Positions 9,171 to 17,525 of a stretch of DNA of 64,000 nt are shown piece by piece. The notes under the pieces were generated by a model. The model had not been told where the DNA came from. It made no database searches and saw only the letters and a list, made by a program, of their open reading frames with translations. Origin of the DNA: Pseudonocardia abyssalis (GTDB lineage Bacteria; Actinomycetota; Actinomycetes; Mycobacteriales; Pseudonocardiaceae); assembly GCF_019263705.2 (NCBI RefSeq), contig NZ_JADQDK010000001.1, positions 310,001 through 374,000 on the forward strand, written 5' to 3'. The first letter of the stretch is position 1. Each line of letters starts with the position of its first letter. Made by a program: the position numbers and the translations under genes.

Positions 9171-9787
9171 GGGGTCTCCTGGGGCGCGCGGCGGAAGACG
9201 CGAGCGGGTTTGCCGACCGTGCCGCGGCTCAGTGTGCCCGTGTCGATCAGGTGCTCCTGCATCCGGCGCCGGAACGTGTCCTTGGGCAGCGGCCCGCCGC
9301 GCACCGCCTCGTGCAGCCGCTGCAGCTCCAGCAGCGTGAACTCCTCGTCGAGCAGGCCGCGGGGGTCGGGCCGGTCGCGGTGCGCGTCGCGTGCCCAGGC
9401 GGCGGCGGCGTCCACGATCGCGGCGTGGTCGAAGGCGAGCGGCGGCAGGGCGTCGACGGGGGTGAGTGCGCCGGTCAGGCGGGCGGCGGGCACCAGGTCG
9501 ACGTGCGCGACGGAGAGCACGCGGCCGCGGTCGTCGCGCGCGGGGTCGTCGAACACGGCCAGCTGACGGGGCTCCTCGCCGGTGACGCCGGCCTTCTCGC
9601 GAAGCACGCGAAGGGCGGCGTCGCGCAGGGTCTCCTCGACGCGCAGGAACGTGCCGGGCAGCGAGCGGCCCTGGTGCAGCAGGACGCACAGCTGGTCGTC
9701 GGCCACGGTCAGCAGCGCGACGTCGACGGCCACCGAGGGGTGCGGGTAGTCGGCGAGCGTCCGGCCGGAGGGGTCACGCCAGGTCAT
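9167..9787 (-). CDS. NrtR-like Nudix-domain transcriptional regulator
   Basis: 206 residues from ATG 9787; an upstream ATG at 9808 would add seven residues and start inside the operator region. The Nudix box is degenerate. GTFLRVEETLRDA keeps G-x5-E, but the following LRVLREKAGV replaces the catalytic REUxEE residues. The C-terminus has the winged-helix signature of NrtR proteins, EFTLLELQRLHEAVRG followed by DTFRRRMQE. NrtR proteins are known to bind ADP-ribose or NAD-related ligands through an inactive Nudix domain and to control NAD metabolism genes. The gene is divergent from an ARPP-1/ADP-ribosylglycohydrolase pair and coupled to the NYN RNase, which supports an NAD or ADP-ribose sensing role. 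Autoregulation through the shared palindrome is inferred. Confidence 0.85.
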   Translation of the reverse strand: MTWRDPSGRTLADYPHPSVAVDVALLTVADDQLCVLLHQGRSLPGTFLRVEETLRDAALRVLREKAGVTGEEPRQLAVFDDPARDDRGRVLSVAHVDLVPAARLTGALTPVDALPPLAFDHAAIVDAAAAWARDAHRDRPDPRGLLDEEFTLLELQRLHEAVRGGPLPKDTFRRRMQEHLIDTGTLSRGTVGKPARVFRRAPQETP

Positions 9788-9796
9788 GCTCGACAA

Positions 9797-9843
9797 GTTA
9801 GCGCACATGTGCTCTTATGTGTTAGCGCAACTTCGCGCTAACA
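9797..9843. promoter_or_regulatory. Shared operator region of the divergent Nudix-NYN and ARPP1-ARG operons
   Basis: Three GTTAGCGC half-sites are present: direct copies at 9797-9804 and 9821-9828 (24 bp apart) and an inverted copy at 9835-9842. The last two form a palindrome with 9-bp arms, TGTTAGCGC-6-GCGCTAACA (9820-9843). A self-complementary GCACATGTGC lies at 9803-9812. The palindrome ends directly before the GAGGAGG ribosome-binding site of the ARPP-1 gene and lies just upstream of the Nudix start. It is therefore placed to regulate both directions, presumably by the NrtR-like protein. Confidence 0.75.
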
Positions 9844-9855
9844 GAGGAGGTCGGC

Positions 9856-10590
9856 ATGGACGTCCACGTGGGCAACCCGGTCGTGCGGGGTGCGCTGACG
9901 CTGTTCCCCGTGTTCAACGGCGCCGCGGTGGCCGACGCGGGGTACGCGCTCGGCGGGCTGCTCGTCGCGGAGCGGGCGGACGCGGCGGTGGGGGAGCTGC
10001 TCGTGCACAACGCGGGGACGCAGGCCGCTCTGGTGCTGGAGGGGGAGCTGCTGGCGGGGGGTCGGCAGGACCGGGTGGCGGTGCGCTCGGTGGTGGTCGA
10101 GGCGGGGGCGTCGGTCGCGCTGCCGGTGCGGTGCGTCGAGCAGGCGCGCTGGTCCGGTGCGGGTGCCCACTCGCGCGACGGCCGGCGTGCCCCGTTGGCG
10201 GTGCGGACGGCGAGGGGCCAGCGGGAGGTGTGGGAGCGGGTGGCCGGCTACGGCGACGGCGACTCGCTGTTCGACACCGTCCGTCACCTCGACGACGCCG
10301 CGTCCGCCCTGGTCGGGGGGCTCTCGCCGCTGCCGTTCCAGTGCGGGGTGCTCGTCGGGATCGCCGGGCGTCCGGTGCTGCTGGAGGTGTTCGACGCCCC
10401 GTCGACGCTCGCTGCCGTCTGGGACGGGCTGCTGCACGCGGCCGCGCTCGACGCGCTGGGGCGGCGGCCGGTCCCCACGCTGGGCCGGCACGCACGCAGG
10501 TTCGTCCGGGACCTCGGTCCGCGGGTGTCGGTGTTGCGGTGGCACGGTCGGGACGTGCACACGGTGGCGATCAACGAGCGGGCGGCATGA
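9856..10590 (+). CDS. ARPP-1 family protein (ADP-ribosylglycohydrolase-associated domain)
   Basis: 244 residues, start ATG 9856 with GAGGAGG five bases upstream. The sequence resembles ARPP-1 (DUF6569-like) proteins: an N-terminal VGNPVVRGALTLFPVF segment, a central LLVHNAGTQAALVLEGELLAG-like beta-rich part (GELLAGG, DRVAVRSVVV, GASVALPVRCVE), then a helical C-terminal half. The family was named for its association with ADP-ribosylglycohydrolases and phosphatase domains in predicted NAD-utilising systems; its biochemical role is not established. No signal peptide or membrane segment is seen, so it is probably cytosolic. Its TGA overlaps the ATG of the ADP-ribosylglycohydrolase gene (ATGA), which predicts co-translation. 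Confidence 0.75.
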   Translation: MDVHVGNPVVRGALTLFPVFNGAAVADAGYALGGLLVAERADAAVGELLVHNAGTQAALVLEGELLAGGRQDRVAVRSVVVEAGASVALPVRCVEQARWSGAGAHSRDGRRAPLAVRTARGQREVWERVAGYGDGDSLFDTVRHLDDAASALVGGLSPLPFQCGVLVGIAGRPVLLEVFDAPSTLAAVWDGLLHAAALDALGRRPVPTLGRHARRFVRDLGPRVSVLRWHGRDVHTVAINERAA

Positions 10591-11480
10591 CGGCGGACCG
10601 CAGGGCCGGGGTGCTCCTCGGCGCGGCCTGCGGCGACGCGCTCGGCGTCCCCTACGAGGCGGGGGTCTGCGCGCTGGGCGAGCGCGCCGAGATGCTCGGC
10701 GGCGGGCTCGGTGGCTACGCGCCGGGGCAGTGGAGCGACGACACCGAGATGGCGTGCGTCATCGCGCAGGTGAGCGGCGACCTGCGCACCGACGACGCGC
10801 TCGACGCAATCGCCCACGGGTTCCTGGCCTGGCACGCCGCCGGGCCGGCGGACGTCGGGCTGCAGACCGCGGCCGTGCTCGGCCCGCTGCACGGCATCCC
10901 GCGGCGCGGGGCGGCCGCCCGGCTGCGGGAGCGGGCCGCGCAGGTGCACGCGGAGACCGGTCGCAGTGCGGGCAACGGATCGCTGATGCGCACGGCGCCG
11001 GTCGCGCTGGCCGGGGAGGGGGTCGCGGACGCCGCACGCGCCGTCTCGGCGCTGACCCACCATGATCCCCAGGCCGGGGACGCCTGCGTGCTGTGGTGCC
11101 TGGCGATCGAGCACGCCGTGCGCACCGGGGCGCTCGACGTCCGCGTGGGGCTGCCGCACGTCGACCCGGCCTGGGCGGGATGGCTCGACGAGGCGGAGCG
11201 CCGGGAACCGTCGGCGTTCGCGGCGTCGAACGGGTGGGTGGTGGCGGCGCTGCAGGGGGCGTGGTCGGCGATCGAGCACACCGACGGCCTGGTCGACGGC
11301 CTGCAGGCCGCGGTGCGCGGAGGTGGTGACACCGACACCGTCGCGGCGATCGCCGGGGCGCTGCTGGGGGCGCGGTACGGGGCGTCGGCGGTGCCGGGGG
11401 AGTGGCGGCGGATGCTGCACGGATGGCCGGGGTTGACCGGCGACGACCTGACTTGCCTTAGAGCGCGCTCGAAGGCATAG
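10587..11480 (+). CDS. ADP-ribosylglycohydrolase family protein (DraG/ARH-like)
   Basis: 297 residues. Diagnostic metal-binding motifs of ADP-ribosylglycohydrolases are present. They are GAACGDALGVPYE near the N-terminus, WSDDTEMA (the S-D-D-T-x-M metal site), SAGNGSLMRTAPVAL in the middle and GGDTDTVAAIAGALLGA near the C-terminus. The fold is all-helical and binds two Mg ions. Known members cleave ADP-ribose from proteins (Arg- or Ser-linked), from nucleic acids or from O-acetyl-ADP-ribose. The substrate here is unknown, but operonic linkage to ARPP-1 and a NrtR-like regulator points to ADP-ribose turnover or NAD salvage. The ATG at 10587 overlaps the upstream stop. Confidence 0.92.
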   Translation: MTADRRAGVLLGAACGDALGVPYEAGVCALGERAEMLGGGLGGYAPGQWSDDTEMACVIAQVSGDLRTDDALDAIAHGFLAWHAAGPADVGLQTAAVLGPLHGIPRRGAAARLRERAAQVHAETGRSAGNGSLMRTAPVALAGEGVADAARAVSALTHHDPQAGDACVLWCLAIEHAVRTGALDVRVGLPHVDPAWAGWLDEAERREPSAFAASNGWVVAALQGAWSAIEHTDGLVDGLQAAVRGGGDTDTVAAIAGALLGARYGASAVPGEWRRMLHGWPGLTGDDLTCLRARSKA

Positions 11481-11490
11481 CGTCGCCGGC

Positions 11491-12471
11491 ATGGGCATTC
11501 GACTGGGATACCAGATCCCCAACTTCAGCTACGGAACTCCGGTCGCGGAACTGTTCCCGACCGTCGTCGCGCAGGTCCGCGAGGCCGAGGAGGCGGGCTT
11601 CGACACCGCCTTCGTGATGGACCACTTCTACCAGCTGCCCGGACTCGGCTCGCCCGACCAGCCGATGCTCGAGGCGTACTCCACGCTGTCGGCACTGGCG
11701 ATGGCGACGTCGCGGATCCAGCTGTCCGCGCTGGTCACCGGCAACACCTACCGCAACCCCGCGGTCCTGGCGAAGACCGTCAGCACCCTCGACGTCGTCA
11801 GCGGCGGCCGCGCCGTCCTCGGTATCGGGGCCGGCTGGTTCGAGCTGGAGCACCGCCAGTTCGGCATCGACTTCGGCACCTTCACCGAGCGCTTCGAGAA
11901 GCTCGAGGAGTCGCTGTCGATCATCGTGCCGATGCTGCGCGGCGAGCGCCCGACCGTCGACGGGAAGTGGTACCGCACCGAGTCCGCGATGAACGAGCCG
12001 CGGCTGCGCGACGACCTGCCGGTCATGCTCGGCGGCGGCGGGGAGAAGAAGACGTTCGGCCTCGCCGCCCGCTACGCCCAGCACCTCAACGTCATCTGCG
12101 ACCCGGCCGACCTGCCCCGCAAGCTCGCCGCCCTCGACGAGCGGTGCGCGGAGGCGGGGCGTGACCGGTCGACGCTGGAGACCAGCTTCCTGGCCTTCGT
12201 GATGATGGACGAGGACGGCGACACGGCCCGTGCGCTGCAGCGCGACCACCTGCGCGGCATCGGGGTCGACCTCGACGCGCTGTCGGACGAGGAGCGCGCC
12301 GCCGCCACCGCGCGGCACTTCGTCGGTGACCCCGACGAGGTCGCCGCCGACCTGCAGACGCGGGTGCTCGACGCCGGCATCGACGGGCTGACGGTCAACC
12401 TCGTCCCGAACGGGCACCAGCCGGGGACGGTCGACCTGGTCGGGCGGACGCTGCGCAAGCTGGTGGGCTGA
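11491..12471 (+). CDS. LLM-class F420-dependent oxidoreductase
   Basis: 326 residues, ATG 11491, ten bases after the ADP-ribosylglycohydrolase stop. It has bacterial luciferase-like TIM-barrel features: LGYQIPNFSYG, AEEAGFDTAFVMDHF, the conserved LSALVTGNTYRNPAVLAK strand and GRAVLGIGAGWFELEH. The C-terminal region carries PVMLGGGGEKKT. These match the F420-dependent subfamily (TIGR03560-like) common in actinobacteria, in which F420H2 carries hydride to an unknown organic substrate. The short gap would permit read-through from the ARPP1-ARG operon, but a functional link is not established. Confidence 0.88.
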   Translation: MGIRLGYQIPNFSYGTPVAELFPTVVAQVREAEEAGFDTAFVMDHFYQLPGLGSPDQPMLEAYSTLSALAMATSRIQLSALVTGNTYRNPAVLAKTVSTLDVVSGGRAVLGIGAGWFELEHRQFGIDFGTFTERFEKLEESLSIIVPMLRGERPTVDGKWYRTESAMNEPRLRDDLPVMLGGGGEKKTFGLAARYAQHLNVICDPADLPRKLAALDERCAEAGRDRSTLETSFLAFVMMDEDGDTARALQRDHLRGIGVDLDALSDEERAAATARHFVGDPDEVAADLQTRVLDAGIDGLTVNLVPNGHQPGTVDLVGRTLRKLVG

Positions 12472-12485
12472 GCGCGACGCCCGAC

Positions 12486-12560
12486 CGCGCAGACCGGTGG
12501 GCCGCGCGCAGGCCGCCGGCGGTCTGCGCGATGACCACCGGGTCTGCGCGGTGATCACCC
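12486..12560. repeat. Short inverted plus tandem repeat after the LLM gene
   Basis: CGCGCAGACC (12486-12495) is the exact reverse complement of GGTCTGCGCG (12521-12530), giving a hairpin downstream of the LLM stop codon. The second arm begins a 20-bp unit that is repeated directly at 12541-12560 with three differences (GGTCTGCGCGRTGAYCACC). It could serve as a terminator, although no T run follows. The RTGAYCACC end resembles the GATCACC core of the other intergenic repeats in this window. Confidence 0.5.
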
Positions 12561-12636
12561 GGGCCCGGTCGCGGAGTCACCGGCCCACGGATCGGCCCGG
12601 GTGTCGGCCGGGCGGCATCTGCGCTAGAACGGTCCG

Positions 12637-13803
12637 GTGATCGCCTACGTCGTCGGCACGCTCGACACCAAGGGGCCCGAACTGGCCCACGTCGCGGAAC
12701 TGCTGCGGGCCGCGGGGGTGTCGGCGCGGGTCGTCGACGTCTCCACCGGCCCCTCCGACGGGGGTGACGTCACCGCCGCCGAGGTCGCCGCCCACCACCC
12801 CGACGGGGCGGACGCGGTGTTCACCGGTGACCGCGGTACCGCCGTCACCGCGATGGCGCTGGCGCTGGAGCGCTGGATCGTCGCCCGCGACGACGTCGGC
12901 GGGGTCATCGGGCTCGGCGGCTCCGGCGGCACCGCACTGGTCACCCCGGCGATGCGGGCGCTGCCGGTCGGCGCCCCGAAGATCATGGTGTCGACGGTGG
13001 CCTCGGGCGACGTCGCGCCGTACGTCGGGGCGTCGGACATCGCGATGCTGCACTCCGTCACCGACGTCGCCGGTCTCAACCGCATCTCCCGGCGCGTGCT
13101 GGGCAACGCCGCGCACGCCCTCGCCGGGATGCTCACCCACGAGATCCCCGCCGCCGACGACCGCCCGGCCGTCGCGCTGACGATGTTCGGCGTCACCACC
13201 GGGTGCGTCACGCAGGTGCGGGAACGCCTCGGCGACACCGTCGACGCCCTGGTCTTCCACGCCACCGGCACCGGCGGGAAGGCGATGGAGAAGCTCGTCG
13301 ACGACGGCCTGGTCGGCGGCGTGCTCGACCTGACCACCACCGAGATCGCCGACCTGCTCGTCGGCGGCGTCATGTCCGCTGGAGAGGACCGCCTCGACGC
13401 GATCGCGCGCACCGGCGTGCCGTACGTGGGATCGTGCGGGGCACTGGACATGGTCAACTTCGGGGCCGACGTGCCCGCGCGGTTCGACGGGAGGCTGCTC
13501 TACGTGCACAACGCGCAGGTCACGCTCATGCGGACCACCGCGGCGGAGAACGTCGCCATCGGGGAGTTCCTCGCCCGCAAGCTCAACGCGATGACCGGGC
13601 CGGCGATCTTCCTGCTGCCGACCGGCGGGGTCTCGGCCCTCGACGCGCCCGGGCTGCCGTTCCGCGACCCCGAGGCCGACGAGGCGCTGTTCGCGGCGGT
13701 CGAGAAGGACACGCGGCCGGGGATCGTGCGGCGGGTGCCGCACCACGTCAACGACCCGGAGTTCGCCGACGCCGTGCTGGCCGCGTGGGGGGAGGTCGCG
13801 TGA
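12637..13803 (+). CDS. Tm-1-like ATP-binding protein (UPF0261)
   Basis: 388 residues with GTG start. The N-terminus [20 protein letters not shown] is the UPF0261 hallmark. A glycine-rich [19 protein letters not shown] nucleotide-binding loop follows, then [14 protein letters not shown] and [18 protein letters not shown]. The C-terminal half holds [12 protein letters not shown] and [14 protein letters not shown]. This is the N-terminal half of tomato Tm-1, an inhibitor of tobamovirus RNA replication. In bacteria the cellular role is unknown. The last bases GTGA overlap the start of a TIM-barrel gene that corresponds to the C-terminal half of Tm-1, so the two plant domains exist here as adjacent coupled genes. 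Confidence 0.88.
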   Translation: MIAYVVGTLDTKGPELAHVAELLRAAGVSARVVDVSTGPSDGGDVTAAEVAAHHPDGADAVFTGDRGTAVTAMALALERWIVARDDVGGVIGLGGSGGTALVTPAMRALPVGAPKIMVSTVASGDVAPYVGASDIAMLHSVTDVAGLNRISRRVLGNAAHALAGMLTHEIPAADDRPAVALTMFGVTTGCVTQVRERLGDTVDALVFHATGTGGKAMEKLVDDGLVGGVLDLTTTEIADLLVGGVMSAGEDRLDAIARTGVPYVGSCGALDMVNFGADVPARFDGRLLYVHNAQVTLMRTTAAENVAIGEFLARKLNAMTGPAIFLLPTGGVSALDAPGLPFRDPEADEALFAAVEKDTRPGIVRRVPHHVNDPEFADAVLAAWGEVA

Positions 13804-14654
13804 GGTTCCGGCGCGCGGAGCTGGTCGAGCGCTTCGCCGACATGGCCGCCCGCGGTGAGCCGATCGTCGGCGGCGGCGCGGGCACGGGCCTGTCGGCCAA
13901 GTGCGAGGAGGCCGGCGGCATCGACCTCATCGTCATCTACAACTCCGGCCGCTACCGGATGGCCGGCCGAGGGTCGCTCGCCGGGCTGCTCGCCTACGGC
14001 AACGCCAACGACATCGTCGTCGAGATGGCCGCGGAGGTGCTTCCGGTCGTACGGCACACGCCGGTGCTCGCGGGCGTCAACGGCACCGACCCGTTCCTGC
14101 TCACCGGCCGCTTCCTGCGCGAGCTCGCCGACCTCGGGTTCGCGGGCGTCCAGAACTTCCCGACCGTCGGCCTGATCGACGGCGTCTTCCGGGCCAACCT
14201 GGAGGAGACCGGGATGGGGTTCGGGCTGGAGGTCGACATGATCGCCGCCGCGCACGCCGCCGACCTGCTCACCACCCCGTACGTCTTCTCCGCCGACGAC
14301 GCCCGCGTGATGGCCCGCGCCGGCGCCGACCTGGTCGTCTGCCACATGGGCCTGACGACGGGCGGCGCGATCGGGGCGGGCACCTCGAAGACGCTCGACG
14401 ACTGCGTGGAGCTGATCGACGAGTGGTCGGCGGCCGCACGGGAAGTGCGCGACGACGTGCTCGTCCTGTGTCACGGCGGCCCGATCTCCTCACCTGACGA
14501 CGCCGCGCACGTCCTGGAGCGCACCCGCTGGTGCCACGGCTTCTACGGGGCGTCGTCGATGGAACGGCTGCCCACCGAGACCGCTCTGACCGCGCAGACC
14601 CGCGCGTTCAAGACCCGCCTCTCCACCCGCACACCGAAAGGACTCTCCCCGTGA
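13800..14654 (+). CDS. PEP-hydrolase/Tm-1 C-terminal type TIM-barrel protein
   Basis: 284 residues from GTG 13800, which overlaps the stop of the Tm-1-like gene. Features are [72 protein letters not shown] and [20 protein letters not shown], all characteristic of the phosphoenolpyruvate hydrolase family (TIM-barrel signal-transduction proteins, sometimes called IGPS-like). The catalytic reaction in vivo is uncertain despite the family name. Its own last bases again overlap the start of the SRPBCC gene (GTGA), so three genes form one translationally coupled unit. Confidence 0.87.
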   Translation: MRFRRAELVERFADMAARGEPIVGGGAGTGLSAKCEEAGGIDLIVIYNSGRYRMAGRGSLAGLLAYGNANDIVVEMAAEVLPVVRHTPVLAGVNGTDPFLLTGRFLRELADLGFAGVQNFPTVGLIDGVFRANLEETGMGFGLEVDMIAAAHAADLLTTPYVFSADDARVMARAGADLVVCHMGLTTGGAIGAGTSKTLDDCVELIDEWSAAAREVRDDVLVLCHGGPISSPDDAAHVLERTRWCHGFYGASSMERLPTETALTAQTRAFKTRLSTRTPKGLSP

Positions 14655-15088
14655 CCCGTGCCTACGCCAGCGCTGTGATCGCCGCCTCCGCCGAGGAGGT
14701 GTGGTCGGTCATCCGTGACTTCGACGGGCTCCCCGCCTGGATGCCGGCGATCGCCGCCAGTTCGCTCGACACGGATGGCACCGCCGCGGAGGTCGGTGCG
14801 GTGCGCCGGCTCACCCTCGGCGACGGCGGCACGGTCGTCGAGCGCCTGCTCGTCCTCGACGACCTGGCGCGCAGCCAGACCTACGAGATCCTGGAGAGCC
14901 CGTTCCCGGTGCGCCGCTACGTCGCGACGGTCCGCGTGGCCCCGGTGACCGACACCGGGCAGGCGTTCGTGGAGTGGTGGACCGACTTCGACTCCGAGGC
15001 CGCCGACGTGCCCGAGCTGGTCACGCTGTTCGCCGACGGCGTGTTCGGGGCCGGCATGGCGTCGCTGCAGCGGCGCTACGCGGGCTGA
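14651..15088 (+). CDS. SRPBCC-family (START-like) small-molecule binding protein
   Basis: 145 residues, GTG 14651 with AAAGGA shortly upstream. The pattern is that of polyketide cyclase/dehydrase-like SRPBCC proteins: an N-terminal strand ([19 protein letters not shown]) and helix, [12 protein letters not shown], an antiparallel sheet ([46 protein letters not shown]) and a long C-terminal helix ending LQRRYAG. Such proteins bind lipophilic ligands in a deep pocket. As the third coupled gene after Tm-1 and PEP-hydrolase-like proteins it may handle a shared metabolite, but the ligand cannot be deduced. Its 3' end overlaps the converging next gene by 13 bp. Confidence 0.85.
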   Translation: MTRAYASAVIAASAEEVWSVIRDFDGLPAWMPAIAASSLDTDGTAAEVGAVRRLTLGDGGTVVERLLVLDDLARSQTYEILESPFPVRRYVATVRVAPVTDTGQAFVEWWTDFDSEAADVPELVTLFADGVFGAGMASLQRRYAG

Positions 15089-15663
15089 TCCGGCTCGGGG
15101 CGGGCGGGGCGCCACGGCGGGACGAACCCGCCCCGGAGCACGCCGTCCCAGCCGACGAACGACTCGACCACGCCGTCGAGCGCGACCGCATCGTGTTCGG
15201 TGCGGGTGCCCAGCGCGAGCGTGTAGAGCAGGTAGACGTACACGCCGTGCGCCTGCTTGGCCTTCTCGCCCGCGTTGCTGCCCAGCTCGGTGAGCACAGA
15301 CGGCATCGCGCGCGACACCAGGATCGAGATCCCCTCCGGCCCCTGGGCGGACAGCTCGCGCGCGCCGTCGACGATCCTGGTGCGGGCCGCGGTGATCGCG
15401 TCGGTGACGGCCGGCTCCTGCTTCGGGAGGAACGTGCGCGAGGTGTCGACCGCGGTGAACATCGTGGAGACCAGCGTGCCCGCGTGGGACTCGTCGTACT
15501 CCGCCTCGGGATCCGCGGTCTGCGGGTTCTGCGGGGAGAACAGCCAGTCGACGACCGCGTCGAGCAGCGTGATCTCCAGCGCCGGAACCTGATCGGCGGT
15601 CAGCGAGTGCAGTCCCCGGATGACGTCGTCCATCCACCCGAGATCGAACCTGGGCTCGGTCAT
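15076..15663 (-). CDS. Hypothetical protein, 195 aa, divergent from HerA
   Basis: I do not recognise a family. The 195-residue protein starts at ATG 15663 with a good GGAGGA ribosome-binding site. It is mostly helical and acidic at the N-terminus (MTEPRFDLGWMDDVIRGLHS), with one mildly hydrophobic helix (HGVYVYLLYTLALG) that is too short to call a membrane span. The C-terminus is Pro/Trp-rich ([18 protein letters not shown]). It diverges from the HerA ATPase gene with a 75-bp gap, so the two may share a promoter region. A role near the HerA-NurA-SbcCD cluster is possible but unsupported. Confidence 0.7.
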   Translation of the reverse strand: MTEPRFDLGWMDDVIRGLHSLTADQVPALEITLLDAVVDWLFSPQNPQTADPEAEYDESHAGTLVSTMFTAVDTSRTFLPKQEPAVTDAITAARTRIVDGARELSAQGPEGISILVSRAMPSVLTELGSNAGEKAKQAHGVYVYLLYTLALGTRTEHDAVALDGVVESFVGWDGVLRGGFVPPWRPARPEPDQPA

Positions 15664-15738
15664 CGTTGTCCTCCCCGTCGTGAAAGGCCGACAGTAGGGG
15701 GCGGGGGAGCGGGGGGCGAGGGTCACTAGGCTCGCCGG

Positions 15739-17472
15739 GTGTCGTCCCCGCCCCCTGCGCCGTCCGTCGGCCTCGTCGTCGGCACCGAGGACTCCACGCC
15801 CCTGCAGTTCTCCGTGGCGCTGCGTCCGGGGGAGTACCTGCAGCTCGACGACGTGGTGCTCACCCAGCGGTCGGTCTCCGGGCACGGGGCGGTGACGACG
15901 TCCGGCGTGGTCACCGAGGTGCGCGCGCGCCACGAGGGTGCGCAGTACGGCTCCGACGTCTTCCTCATCGACGAGGGCGTGCTGCCCGCGCAGGTGCAGG
16001 AGATCGCCGAGGTCACGACGACGCGGGTGGAGCCCGAGGTCTACGTGCCGCCGATGCCCGGGTCGCTCGTCCGCCGGGCGACCGGGCTGGAACGCGCGCA
16101 GGCGCTGTACTTCGACAAGATGGACCTCAAGGTGCCCGTCGGGCTCGGCCGCGACGGCGAACCGATCTACGTCAACCTCGAGTTCCTCGACGGCACGCGC
16201 GGCGGGCACGTCTCGATCAGCGGGATCTCCGGCGTCGCGACGAAGACCAGCTTCGCCCTGTTCCTGCTCTACTCGATCTTCCGCTCCGGGGTGCTCGGGC
16301 GGCGGGCGGTGAACGCGAAGGCGCTCGTGTTCAGCGTCAAGGGCGAGGACCTGCTGTTCCTCGACCACGCCAACGCGAAGCTCGACGACGTGCAGCGCGC
16401 CCGCTACGCCCGCCTCGACCTGCCCGCCTCGCCGTTCTCCTCGGCCGGCTTCTTCGCGCCGCCGACGCCCGACGACCCGTCCGGTCGCCCGTACGTCACG
16501 GGCCGCACGAGCGGTGTCGCCGCGTTCTGGTGGACGCTGGCCGAGTTCTGCTCCGGGGAGCTGCTGCCGTTCGTGTTCGCCGACGCGGAGGACGAGCGCA
16601 ACCAGTACACGATGGTCATCCACCAGGTCGCGGCCCGCCTCAAGCGCATCGCCACGCCCGCCGCCGACGGCGCCGTCACCGTGGAGGGGCAGACGCTGCG
16701 CAGCTACGACGCGCTCGTCGAGTTCGTCGCCGACCGCCTGGGCGACGAGGACGCCCGTCGCGACTGGGCCGGCCCGGTCACCGGGATCGGGACGGTCAAC
16801 GCGTTCCTGCGGCGGCTGCGCTCTTCGCTCAAGCCGCTGCGCACGATCGTCCGCGGCGACCTCGCCGACGCACCGGGGCGGCGGGTGAGCACGGAGAACC
16901 AGCAGGTCACGGTCGTCGACCTGCACAACCTCCCCGAGCGCGCCCAGCGGTTCGTCGTCGGAGTGGTGCTGGCCGCGGAGACGGCGCGCAAGGAGCAGGC
17001 CGGTGCGGCGGGGCTGCTGTTCACGATGATCGACGAGTTGAACAAGTACGCACCGCGCGAGGGGTCCTCGCCGATCAAGGAGGTGCTGCTCGACATCGCC
17101 GAGCGCGGGCGGTCGCTCGGCATCATCCTCATCGGCGCGCAGCAGACGGCCTCGGAGGTGGAGCGGCGGATCGTCTCGAACTCCTCGATCAAGGTGGTGG
17201 GGCGGCTCGACCCCGCGGAGGCCGGGCGCCCCGAGTACGGGTTCCTCCCGCCGTCGCAGCGGGCCCGAGCGGTGATCGCCAAGCCGGGCACGATGTTCGT
17301 CTCGCAGCCCGAGATCCCGGTGCCGCTCGCCGTCGAGTTCCCGTTCCCGGCGTGGGCGACGAGACTCTCGGAGAGCGCCGGGCCGCCGGCGGGGACGAAC
17401 GGCCACGCGGCGGCCCGCGACCCCTTCGCCCGCCTCCCGGTGGGCGCGGACGACGACGACGCCCCGTTCTGA
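15739..17472 (+). CDS. herA: HerA-family DNA translocase/helicase ATPase
   Basis: 577 residues, GTG start 15739. The N-terminal about 140 residues are beta-rich and resemble the HAS-barrel of HerA proteins (VGLVVGTEDSTPLQFSVAL, DDVVLTQRSVSG). A variant Walker A GISGVATKTS lies near 162-171. Walker B FTMIDELNKY has Asp432-Glu433. Downstream come IILIGAQQTASEVERRIVSNSS and IAKPGTMFVSQPEIPVPL, the C-terminal HerA-type sensor and lid segments. HerA forms a hexameric DNA pump that works with NurA nuclease and Mre11-Rad50 in archaeal end resection. Here sbcD, sbcC and a NurA-like gene follow on the same strand after one reversed VOC gene. The Walker A loop GVATKTS deviates from GxxxxGKT, having Thr before the Lys, so ATPase strength should not be assumed. 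Confidence 0.85.
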   Translation: MSSPPPAPSVGLVVGTEDSTPLQFSVALRPGEYLQLDDVVLTQRSVSGHGAVTTSGVVTEVRARHEGAQYGSDVFLIDEGVLPAQVQEIAEVTTTRVEPEVYVPPMPGSLVRRATGLERAQALYFDKMDLKVPVGLGRDGEPIYVNLEFLDGTRGGHVSISGISGVATKTSFALFLLYSIFRSGVLGRRAVNAKALVFSVKGEDLLFLDHANAKLDDVQRARYARLDLPASPFSSAGFFAPPTPDDPSGRPYVTGRTSGVAAFWWTLAEFCSGELLPFVFADAEDERNQYTMVIHQVAARLKRIATPAADGAVTVEGQTLRSYDALVEFVADRLGDEDARRDWAGPVTGIGTVNAFLRRLRSSLKPLRTIVRGDLADAPGRRVSTENQQVTVVDLHNLPERAQRFVVGVVLAAETARKEQAGAAGLLFTMIDELNKYAPREGSSPIKEVLLDIAERGRSLGIILIGAQQTASEVERRIVSNSSIKVVGRLDPAEAGRPEYGFLPPSQRARAVIAKPGTMFVSQPEIPVPLAVEFPFPAWATRLSESAGPPAGTNGHAAARDPFARLPVGADDDDAPF

Positions 17473-17525
17473 CGCTCCTCGTACGGGCCGGGCGCTCGCA
17501 CACCCCGGACCGTTCCGAGGTCGGC

